A DNA stretch of 64,000 nt from Anastatus disparis. Its lineage: Eukaryota; Arthropoda; Insecta; Hymenoptera; Eupelmidae. A program made the translations under genes and the position numbers. The notes under the pieces are model-generated. The model made no database searches. It was given only the letters and a program-made list of their open reading frames with translations, and had not been told where the DNA came from. Each line of letters starts with the position of its first letter. Position 1 is the stretch's first letter. Of the stretch, positions 44,553 to 54,410 are shown piece after piece. The DNA lies in the NCBI GenBank assembly GCA_017163975.1, contig JAFFSR010000279.1:372001-436000 (forward strand), in the 5' to 3' direction.

Positions 44553-45298
44553 CGTTGAGAATTTATTGAAGTGCGAAGTGTAAGTGTTAGGTTGTGCGAC
44601 TGCGCGGTAAGGAAATCGAGCGACGCGTAATTTAATTTACAAATAATTATTCTTTGTACGGTGTTAACCTAAAAGGTAATTAAATTGATTACACGTGCAA
44701 CAGAATTATAGATTCTTGGTCCTCCGCACACGCGCACAACCTAAGTGTAGTAAAGCAATTAGAGCGGCGTTTCCTTTCTTGTTGTTTTTTTATTGTGATG
44801 TATAAGCGAAGTTTTCTTTTAAATTGATAATATAAGAAGTTTAAAATTAAAGTTAAATAGAGGGTCAACTGCTTATTTTTCCTTTTCCTCTTTTCAGGAC
44901 AAGAATTATAAGTTAAATAAAATTAATTATATCATTCATTTTTCTTTAATAATTAGAGTCATTTAATATCAATAGTATTTTTTTTTATAAATTTAAAATT
45001 TAATTGCTTTTATATATTAAATATTGCTCTTTTTAACTTGTGATTTTTTTTTACTAAATCATAAATTACATTGAAATTTTCTGGACTACTCTGATCGTTA
45101 TAGAATCAGGCTATAACCCGAGGTAGGCCAGTAAGTATTGACCCCCCCTGCAGTTGCTCTACCCAGCTAGCTGAGCAGGGTTCACTGGCGCTCAATTAAA
45201 AATAATTATAAATTTTGTGAACCCAGTTAATTTCGTGGCTTCGGGGATTCACTCGGAGGTCCGGGGAATTGGCCACGTAACATTACTTACATACATAT
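44553..45298. other. Non-coding stretch with a possible tRNA-derived remnant
   Basis: On the reverse strand around 45135-45180 the words GCTAGCTGGGTAGAGCAACT resemble a Pol III A box. The expected B box further on is only GGTTATAGCC. It may be a decayed SINE head. Nothing else recognised. Confidence 0.3.
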
Positions 45299-45310
45299 AT
45301 ATATATATAT

Positions 45311-45368
<58 letters not shown>
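45296..45368. repeat. (TA)n microsatellite
   Basis: About 73 bp of TA repeats with one TATTATATTATA interruption near 45309. Confidence 0.9.
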
Positions 45369-45370
<2 letters not shown>

Positions 45371-46461
45371 TGGCAATGTTTTTTCTTATTCCTTATGTCT
45401 TCTTCTTTTAGCCTGCAAAGGTCTTAATTAAATACGTCCCTTTTAACTTTCCTTATTCCTATATTTTGTTTGCATATGATCGACATATCTCCTATATACT
45501 AAATAACCTCTTTCACGTGGAAGAAAACAAATTTCATATCTATATCTAATGAAAATATCTTAACATTTTTATTTCATATACATACATATATATTTATATA
45601 CATATCTATACATATAAAAATAAATTAAATTTAAATATTCAATCATATTGAATATTTTATATGAATACAAACAAGGAAAATAAATTTAATTAATTTTTAA
45701 TTTAATTAAGGTTAAGTACCGAGTCCGTGAAATGTCACAAATGAATGAATAGATATAGATTTAATTCCAAATATCAAGCATTATAAAAAAATATAGTTTT
45801 ATATATCAATCTTATTTAAAAGAATACATTTCAAACTTTAATTTTGATATTACATGTTAAACGATAAATTAAAAATGTATCTAGAAAAAATTAAATGAAT
45901 TACACATATTATGAAATTCACAATATGTATAATAGATATTAAATACTCGAAAAAATAGACGTTTTTTTTTATTAAGTTCTCAAAACTTTACTAAAGAATA
46001 TGATCCAAGTTTGATATTTCAAAAAGATGTTTAAATATGAAAAAAAAAATTTCAAAATGAATTTTTTCTAAACAATTCATTTATTGGTGCAACGACTATA
46101 TTTTTTTAATGAATCTTGATATAATTATTGTTATGTTAAATTATATCTTACTTATTGTATTATATTATAATATGTTTCACTTTCAATAACATATAACATA
46201 TACGTGATAGCAAGATTTAGTTAAATAATAAAAATATATTTAACATTATTTGAATCAATGTGAAAAGAGTTCAGAAAATTATTATAACTAATAACTTGTG
46301 AGATATTGTGTTATTTTACTCAATGAAATTCGCAATGTAGGGCACCAAACACATTTTCCCCTTAGATTTATTTCAATTATTTTTATAATAAAAATATTAT
46401 TTAAAAGCAGACTAAAGATTTTTAAAATTCAATATTCAAGAAAAACTGTCTTGAAGTTACT
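45369..46461. other. AT-rich spacer
   Basis: No gene or clear repeat recognised. Confidence 0.45.
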
Positions 46462-46645
46462 TAGTTTGATACTTATAATAAATGCTTATAAAAATTTATT
46501 TTCTCATTTACACTGCAAAAATATAGTCGATTCCTCTAGTCATATATGTAAAAAATACAATAAAATAATGAAAGCGACAAAAACATGCAAAATATTGTCA
46601 TAAAGCGAAAAATGCCGACTTGACATATATTACATGCAAAAAATT
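46462..46645 (+). repeat. Dispersed 0.18-kb repeat, copy 1
   Basis: Contains TAATAAATGCTTATAA, TCGATTCCTCTAGTCATATA and AAAATGCCGACTTGACATAT in the same order as 52621-52812. The two copies lie in direct orientation, about 6.2 kb apart. Confidence 0.8.
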
Positions 46646-46817
46646 GTCGCTTTGACTATGAAATAGTATTTTTTGCCTGACGATAATATTTTGTATATTA
46701 TTGTGGCTTTAACTATTTTAAATTATGCATGTACATGACAAGAGGTATTGACTTAATTTTTGTCGTATGAATGAGTAATTAAATCATTATAAGCGTTTAT
46801 TATAAACACTGAACTAA

Positions 46818-47481
46818 CTAGGAGAGTGTCACACCTCCGGATCACGGATTTTGCTCAAACTTCGGGATAAGTTTTCAGATGATAAAATATGGAAAAAGCT
46901 AAAGTTATAGTCATAAATACTCAATATTTCCCTAGTTACAGGCAATCAAAGAAAATCACTAAAAAAGTCACTAGATTTTCAAACGCATATAGTTCTTTAG
47001 CGTCGATAGCTACAAGCTTGAAACTGTTTTTAAATGAAAGCTGAGCTCAAATCCTTTCGAATTAGTAGTTATAGCATGTCAAATTATTATTTTTTCCCAA
47101 AGTTAGAGCATGATAAACATTGGACCTGATTTTTCTTTTAAAAACATTAATTAATAATAAAAGCTGAAAATAGGTCCAATCCTTATTACGCTCTAACTTT
47201 GGGAAAAAATAATATTTTGACATGCTATAACTACTAATTCGAAAGGATTTGAGCTCAGCTTCCATTTAAAAACAGTTTTAAGCTTGTAGCTTTTAATGCT
47301 AAAGAACTATATGCGTTTAAAAATATAGTAACTTTTTTAGTGATTTTCTTTAATTGCCTGTAACTAGGGAAATATTGAGTATTTATGACTATAACTTTAG
47401 CTTTTTCCATATTTTATCATCTAAAAACTTATCCCAAAGTTTGAGCAAAATCCGTGATCCGGAGGTGTGACACTCTCCTAG
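46818..47481. mobile_element. 664-bp foldback, CTAGGAGAGT family, copy B
   Basis: Ends CTAGGAGAGTGTCACACCTC and the inverse, flanked by TAA (46815-46817 and 47482-47484). Same length and arm content as 22490-23153. Non-coding; the 67-codon reverse frame at 47062 is a by-product of the palindrome. Confidence 0.85.
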
Positions 47482-47484
47482 TAA

Positions 47485-47969
47485 GTATTTGATTTGCTTC
47501 CGACCGCCTCTTAACAAAATAAAAACGAAATTAGATTTACATAAGAAACTTTTCGAAGATTATTTAAGATATATTCATTATTAAATCAGCTAATTAAAAA
47601 AAATTTGTTAAGTATATCATATTATTTTAGCTATAAATTTCTGGAAAATTGTAAAATTGAAAAAAGAAATGAAAATCATTTAAAGTTCATCTTGCCATAT
47701 TCATCATATAAGTAAATATAAATAAGATAGAGCAAAAAGATTTGTGAAAGGTATTTTGTACCCTTAATTAAATTAATGCTAAGACTCAATTTTATTAGCA
47801 TTCAATTTTTCTCCTGATGACAATTCATAGCATTTTTTATATTTTTTTTTTTTTTGGTTTTTAAGCTTTTACGTATGAAAATACAATTAATCGAATAAGA
47901 TAATAAAAAAGCAATTCTAAGTTTATTTAACGTAGATAAAAAGTGTTGATAGAATTTTAATTTTCAATA
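47485..47969. other. AT-rich sequence upstream of the Helitron-like reading frame
   Basis: No recognisable element end. It contains TTTTTATATTTTTTTTTTTT-type tracts and may include the leader of the following element. Confidence 0.4.
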
Positions 47970-48509
47970 ATGGGTCTGACTGAGAAAAATAAATTAATTG
48001 TTAAAGAACAAGGATTGTATAGTAGAATTAATTCGATGTTAACTGATAATCATATATTAGAATTTAATAATATTTTAAAATCGTGCACCTCATTTAATAT
48101 GCAATCAACTTTACTTATTCAAAAACCGCGATGAATGAATTCAGTACCTATTGATACCCAATTTATACAATTATTATTTTCTGGAAATTTCAAAAGTGGT
48201 CACTGGATTTGTATGTATTATAATAATAAAATAATTCATATATATGACAGCTTCAATCTTAAATATTTAGAAGATGAGCATAAAATCTATAAAAACAAAT
48301 TATTTCCGAACAAATCAGAATTAAGCATAGTTTTTGAAACAGTACAATCACAAACAAATAATTATGATTGTGGCGTTTTTGCAATTGCCTTTGCTTTTTC
48401 AGTGCTTAACAATTTATGTCCATGCTGCTTAAAATTCGATATTTTCCAAATGCGATTACATTTATTAAAAATTTTTGAAACACAGCAAATAACAATGTTT
48501 CCAATTTAA
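47970..48509 (+). pseudogene. Ulp1-like (C48) cysteine protease of a mobile element
   Basis: ATG at 47970 starts MGLTEKNKLIVKEQGLYSRI, and the frame continues past one TGA (48132-48134) into a 124-codon piece. The latter has GNFKSGHWICMYY (His), IIHIYDSFNLK (Asp), and TVQSQTNNYDCGVFAIAFAF (Gln and Cys). This His-Asp-Gln-Cys order is that of Ulp1/SENP peptidases. The upstream FNMQSTLLIQKP matches the pre-catalytic part of such enzymes in transposable elements. It is followed by a Lys/Glu-rich segment and Helitron helicase sequence in the same direction. I therefore infer it belongs to the same element, though a separate origin is possible. Catalytic residues are intact; the premature stop makes it inactive unless read through. 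Confidence 0.75.
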
Positions 48510-48649
48510 CATAATTATAATAATGCAACTATCAATTACAATAATCCACCGGACATGATAAGAAGAAGTTTTTGTCATGAACCTTGTTTAAAAAAAATAC
48601 CATTAAATTTAGATAACGCTGAGATTGAATTTCTTAAAAAAAAATACAA

Positions 48650-49710
48650 ATGCGGTTATTAGCAGAACAAAAAAAGATGTTGCAAATGTATTGCAAACCA
48701 GAAGATTCTAATCTTGAAATCATTCCAATGGAAATTGACAATGACTCTGCAGAAAAAAATTTTTTAAGACAAAATGATTATTTAATGGATTTTGATGATA
48801 TTAGCATAAATTAAAACGATGATAAGATTAGGAATAATGAGATTGAATTAAATCAAGAAAGAAAAGAATTAAAAAAAATAGATAACAAGGAATCTTCATG
48901 TATAACAAAATTGATTAAGAAAAAGGTGATAGAAAAATCGAATGAATATCGAAAAAATGCAATAAAACAGAAAATTACAAAAATACAGGAAAAAAAAAAT
49001 GAAAAATTAGAACAAAAACGTGTCAATGATGCTTTACGAAAAAAAAGCTTATTTAAAAATGAAAATGGAACAACTAAATAAATATAAAGAAATGTTAGAA
49101 TATACTAAGAAAACGAAATTAGAATTCAAGAAAATGAAAAGTAATGATCAATTAGAACAAATACGTTCTGATGAGGCTTCACGTAAGAAAAAAGCTTATA
49201 TAAAATTAAAAGATTCTGAACCAAATAAATATATAGAAAAGTTTGAAAATACTAAAAAAAAGGGAATCCAAGGAAAAAAAAAGTAATGATGAATTGGAAC
49301 AAATACGTGCGAATGAGGCTTCACGTAAGAAAGAAGCTTATATAAAATTAAAAGATTCTGAACCAACTAAATATATAGAAAAGTTAAAAAATACTAAGAA
49401 AACCAAAATAGAATCCAAAGAAAAAAAAAGTAATGATGAATTGGAACAAATAATTGCAAGTGAGGCTTCACTAAAGAAAGAAGCTTATATAAAATGAGAA
49501 AAAGAACAATCACATAAATATGAAAAAATATTAGAAGAGAATAGAATAGCAAAAGTAAAATCGATTCAAAATATAAGTACTGATGAATTGAAACAGCTAC
49601 GTGAAAAAGAAGCATTACGCAAAAGAAAAACTTATAGAAAATTAAAAAATGAACATTATGTTAAATATGATAAAATGGAAATAATTGAAAAAATTGATGA
49701 TGAATAATTG
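48650..49710 (+). pseudogene. Lys/Glu-rich repeat region of a Helitron-like protein
   Basis: The forward frames encode tandem units of about 50 residues, each with ASRKKEAYIKLKDSEPTKYI and KTKIESKEKKSNDELEQIRA, at least four times between 49130 and 49640. The corresponding DNA repeats at about 150 bp (for example TCACGTAAGAAAGAAGCTTA near 49320). This resembles the highly charged repeat region that precedes the Rep domain in many arthropod Helitron proteins. Frame changes near 49265 and a stop near 49497 show decay. Confidence 0.65.
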
Positions 49711-49847
49711 GAAATTTCAGATGTTATTGACAAAACGCAAATGAATAATTATTTATAACAAATTCAACATTTTAATTATAATATTGGAATGCATAAACCA
49801 ACAGATGAGAGAAAGCGAAAATATAAATATGATTCTTATCAATTAAA

Positions 49848-51565
49848 ATGTTACTTATAAAGTATAAACGATTAAAAATTGAAGAAATTAATCATTATAT
49901 TGAAAATAACAATATTAATATTTGTGGTAACAATAATAATGTCATGATGAACAAAAAAAATGATGAAATTAAGGACATAATGGGAAAAAAATTAAAGAAA
50001 TTGAATGAAAAAGTTCTAGCAGAAGAAAGTAATTCTAAACTCATTGGTTGTATTGCAAATATATATTTTGATAAAAATGTTATATCTGAAAATTACATTG
50101 GCTCCATGACACATACATGTGTTCATTGTGATGCAAACAATTTTGCTTTCGAATATAGTAAAAGTAAAGATGCGATGTACAACACCAAACCTTCGGTGGT
50201 AAAACTGTAAATGTATCAGGAAATTTCAGGCAAACATTACCAATTGTTCGACATGGAAGTCGTTTTAATATTATAGAAAATTCGGTTAAATTTAGTTTAT
50301 TATGGCAAAATTTTATGCGTACGACATTAAGTGAAAATCTGCGAGTTTCAGATAATGATAATAATTTCGAACAATGGTTATTAGATGTTGGAGAAGGGAA
50401 ACGTCGTAATCTTTTTGAAGATGATAACTAAGTGCTATATCAGAAAATCTTATCATTAGAGAACATCTTGTCGAAGAAATATTTGGAAATAAAATAAAAA
50501 TAAATAGTGAAAATCTAATAGATAAAGTTATTTTGGCTCCTAAAAATAATGATGTTATTCAAATCAATAACGACGTTTTGAATATAATAGAAGGAGACTA
50601 TGTTGAATATTTAAGAAGGGGCCGAACTATCTGTCTTTGTCTAATAGCGTTTTTCATCATTTATGTAAGCACTATCCGGTATAACAAGAAAAAAATAGCA
50701 GCCCCCGCTAGATATTAGTATAATAAGTAAATTTTGTAATAACAACCAAATTTTTTCACTGCGTAGTTTTTGAATAATTAGAGACCTACCAAAAAAATAT
50801 AGGTTATATTCTAGATTGCTAGTAGGTCTCTAATTAGTCAAAAACTATGCGGTAAAAAATTTGGTTGTTATTACAAAATTTACTAATTATACTAATATCT
50901 AGCGGGGGCTGCTATTTTTTTCTTGTTATACCGGATAGTGTTTACATAAATGATGAAAAACGCTATTAGACAAAGACAGATAGTTCGGCCCCTTCTTAAG
51001 TATTGATATAGCTGAAGATGATAACAAAGAAAATTTAGATGTTGTATTACCTACAGAATTTTCAAATACGTTAATTCCTTATGGACTTCCACCACATAAA
51101 TTAAATTTAAAAGTAATAGCTATTATGATTCTTTTGGGAAATTTGAATGTAAATGAGGGACTTTGTAACGGGACAAGGTTAATAATAAAAAATCTACTAA
51201 GATATTCTATCCATGCTGAATTGGCAAGTGGAAAAAACAAAGGTAAACTAGTTTTTATTCCAAGAATAATTTTATCTCCATCTAAAGAAGATATCCCTTT
51301 TAACATGCAAAGAAAACAGTTTCCTATTAGAATAGGTTTTACAATGACAATTAATAAATCCCAAGGACAATCTTATGAAAAAGTTGGTGTATATTCGCCA
51401 TCACCCGTTTTCAGTCATGGACAATTATATATTGCCCTTTCAAGGACAAAACATAAAAATAATTTAAAATTATTTTTAAGCAAAAGCGCAATAGTCAACG
51501 GAGAAAATAAGAATGATCAAGACACAATTTATACAAAAAACATTGTATATAAAGAAATATTATAA
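49848..51565 (+). pseudogene. Helitron Rep/helicase remnant 1, internally deleted
   Basis: Segment 49848-50210 ends with SMTHTCVHCDANNFAFEYSK, the Cys/His motif at the N-terminus of Helitron replicases. It then passes directly into GGKTVNVSGNFRQTLPIVRH near 50195, the Walker B-like block GDFRQxLP of the PIF1-type helicase. The whole Rep domain and the first helicase motifs are therefore missing. Helicase sequence continues to 50610, is cut by a TTAA MITE, and resumes at 51000. It includes LGNLNVNEGLCNGTRLIIKN, FTMTINKSQGQSYEKV (motif V) and HGQLYIALSR (motif VI), stopping at 51563. With Rep lost the element cannot move by itself. Confidence 0.85.
50615..50995. mobile_element. 381-bp TTAA MITE inside the helicase frame
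   Basis: TTAA at 50611-50614 and 50996-50999. Ends GAAGGGGCCGAACTATCTGT and the inverse. The arms run almost to the centre (near 50800, TAGGTCTCTAATTAG pairing). Removing the element plus one TTAA joins GAATATTTAAGTATTGATAT and restores the continuous helicase reading EYLSIDIAED. Confidence 0.9.
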
Positions 51566-51727
51566 ATAATATTGTAAATATTTATATATTGAAGATATTA
51601 TGATATCTAATATAATAATATTTGATATAATATTCATAATCATGATGCATTTTAGAAAGCACTGATGAATTGACTCTACACGGAAATGCGCAGTAATATA
51701 GATTGCATTTAAAAATTCACAGTACAA

Positions 51728-52205
51728 TCGGCTGCATATGGGGATGCGCTGTTGAATCGGCTGCATATGCACAGAAAAAAATTTGGCAATAAATAATTAC
51801 CATATTTTGTTCGTGTACGATTTCAGAAATAATCTAAATAATATATTTCGAATTCGGTGAAGCGTTTTTCTAAAAATTGTAATATACCATTACAAGAAGT
51901 TTTGAAATACCGTATACATTGAATCCTGTATTACAAGGAACGTCGAAGTAAAACCTTATTTTATTTACAAATTGAAAAATAGTAATGTTAGTTATAATTA
52001 CATTTAGTATTTCAAAAGACATTAAAATCTCCTAATGCCAAATTTCTCTCTGTGCGGGGATGCGCTGTTAAATCGGCTGCATATGGGAATGCGCTGTTGA
52101 ATCGGCTGTATATGGTAATGCGCTGTTTAATCAGCTGCATATGGTGATGCGCTGTTGAATCGGCTGCATATGGGGATGCGCTGTTGTACTGGCTGCACAT
52201 AAAGA
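51728..52205. repeat. 29-bp minisatellite split by a TIR element
   Basis: Units with TGCGCTGTTGAATCGGCTGC start at 52061, 52090, 52119, 52148 and 52177, exactly 29 bp apart. Two further partial units lie at 51728-51769. The gap between the two blocks is filled by the element at 51770-52054. Units are contiguous with no spacers. Confidence 0.85.
51770..52054. mobile_element. 285-bp TIR element inside the minisatellite
   Basis: Left end CACAGAAAAAAATTTGGCA, right end TGCCAAATTTCTCTCTGTG (two mismatches). Without it the flanks join as CATAT and GGGGATGCGCTG, the normal junction between minisatellite units. No target duplication longer than about one base can be read. Non-coding; superfamily unassigned. 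Confidence 0.65.
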
Positions 52206-52620
52206 TACACAGGCAAATCAACTGCTTAATAATTGTTGCTAAATATTGTGCAAATAAGCATCTGAAGTAGAGCCTGTTATAAAACAATTTAAAAAAACGC
52301 TTCTATGACGAATCTTAAAAAATAACAGGCTTGGATGAAATTCTTTATTAGAGTAAAAAATAAAATTGCAAGAGAAGACAAAAATGCAAGAAGCTGTAAA
52401 AAAACAGAAGAGCAAGATAGAGTAAGAAAAAGAACAAAGAAAAAACAAAAAGCGACGGTGAGCGAAAAAGACAGCAAGAGACAGAAAGAAAGAGAATGCA
52501 TGGGAGAACAAAGAAGCGTAATGGAGCAAGACGTGGGAATGCGAGAAAAAGCATGAGAAAGCGTGAGAAAACGTAGGAAATCGAGAGAGAATGTAAGAGG
52601 GCAAGAGAGAGAGAGAGACC
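52206..52620. other. Purine-rich non-coding stretch
   Basis: From about 52360 to 52618 the forward strand is strongly A/G-rich, ending in GAGAGAGAGAGA. Several frames stay open on both strands because of this composition. No domain recognised. Confidence 0.45.
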
Positions 52621-52812
52621 TAGTTTGGTACTAATAATAAATGCTTATAAGAATTCATTTACTCATTTACACTTCAAGAATATAATCGATTCCTCTAGTC
52701 ATATATGTAAAAAATACAAAAAATAAAGCAACAAAAAATAAAGCAACAAAAACATACAAAATATTGTCATAAAGCAAAAAATGCCGACTTGACATATATC
52801 ACATGCAAAAAA
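52621..52812 (+). repeat. Dispersed 0.18-kb repeat, copy 2
   Basis: Direct copy of 46462-46645. It differs by scattered substitutions and a short AAAATAAAGCAACA duplication near 52722-52745. Confidence 0.8.
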
Positions 52813-53104
52813 ACCATATGAATGACCAAATAAATTATTTATTGAGCCCAAAAACTAAATAGAAAATAAGACCCGAAAAAAAGACTGAAAAAATAAAGCC
52901 CAAAAAATTAGGATCAAAATATAGCAACTATAAAAAAATAAGGCCCTAAAGATAAGACAAAAAATTATGATATCTTCGAATTATTAATGCTCCACTATCT
53001 CTTATAAAATAATTCATTTCTGGTATCTTTTGTTCACGGTAGCAAACAATATAAAAAAATTATGTAACTATCAATTTAAGATTATTAATTTTAGAAACAT
53101 TTAT

Positions 53105-54196
53105 AGAAAAGAAACATTTAAGAAAAAAAATTATTGGGCTTAAAAAAATATAAGGCTCAAAAAATATAGAGAAGGAAAAATTATTATGCCCAACAAATGT
53201 AAGGCCCAAAAAAATATAAGGCTCAAGAAAATATAAGACCCAAAAAATATTGGGCACAAAAAATAAAAGACCCAACAAAATATAATGCGCAACAAATATA
53301 GAAAAGAAAAAATTATTGGGCCCAAAAAAATATAAGGCTTAAAAAATATAGAGAAGAAAAAATCATTGGGTCCGAAAAATATAAGGCTCAAGAAAATATA
53401 ATGCTCAAAAAATATAAAAAAGAAAAAATTATTGGTCCCAAAAAAATAAAAGGCACGAAAAAATATAAGGCTCAAAAAATATAGAGAAGGAAAAATTATT
53501 ATGCCCAACAAATGTAAGACCCAAAAAAAGTATAAGTTCCAAAAAAATATTAGGCTCAAGAAAATATAAGAACCAAAAAATATTGGGCACAAAAAATAAA
53601 AGACCCAAGAAAATATAATACGCAACAAATATAGAGCAGAAAAAATTGGGCCCAAAAAATATAAGGCTTAAAAAATATGGAGAAGAAAAAATCATTGAGC
53701 CCGAAAAATATAAGGCCCAAAAAAATATATGGCTCAAAAAATATAGAGAAGAAAAAATTATTGGGCCCAAAAAAATGTAAGGTCCAAAAAAATATATGGT
53801 TCGAAAAATATAGAGAAGAAAAAATCATTGGGCCCAAAGAATATAAGGCCCAAAAAAAAGTATAAGTCCAAAAAAAAATAAGGCTCAAGAAAATTAAAGG
53901 CCCAAAAAATATAAAGCCCAAAAAAATGTATAAGTCCAAAAAAAATACAAGGCTAAAGAAAACATAAGGCCCAAAAAAATGGCCCAAGAAAATATAATGC
54001 TCAAAAAAAATAGAGAAGAAAAAATTATTGGGCCCAAAAAAATATACGGCTAAAACAATATAATGCTCAAAAAATATAGAGAAGAAAAAATTATTGGACC
54101 CAAAAAAATCTAAGGCCCAAAAAAATATATGGCTCAAAAAATATAGAGAAGGAAAAATTATTGGGTCCAAAAAATATAAGGCCCAAAAAAAATTGC
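53105..54196. repeat. A-rich minisatellite, ATATAAGGCCCAAAAA type
   Basis: About 1.1 kb built from AAAAAATATAAGGCCC or AAAATATAAGGCTC subunits, interspersed with ATATAGAGAAGAAAAAATTA and TTATTGGGCCC blocks in a loose higher-order order. Scattered precursors begin near 52840. Reverse frames of up to 204 codons (53556-54170) remain open and would give IFFWALYFFG-like hydrophobic repeats; I regard them as by-products of composition. Confidence 0.85.
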
Positions 54197-54410
54197 TACT
54201 TTTATTAAAAGAAGATTAGACACATTTGAAAAGAGCGAAGAACCGGAGAATCGGAGAACCGGAGATTCGGAGAAAAACGTGGTTTCACTTTAATATAATA
54301 TAGGATTTTTTTGTTACAAGATTCGTTCTCAATTAAGAATTAAAATTGTATAAGTTTATTTATTTCATTTTATTTTTATTAATTCTTTTTTTTTTACTAT
54401 CTAATATAAT

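Noticed and set aside
49020..49497. Independent coiled-coil genes
   Set aside because: The repeated Lys/Glu segments are continuous with the protease upstream and helicase downstream and are better read as parts of one decayed element.
52053..52205. CRISPR-like regular 29-bp repeat
   Set aside because: The units are contiguous without unique spacers, lie in animal-type DNA and have no associated cas-like coding.
53140..54170. Reverse-strand hydrophobic membrane-like proteins
   Set aside because: They follow the minisatellite units, change frame with unit length and have no start context or domain.
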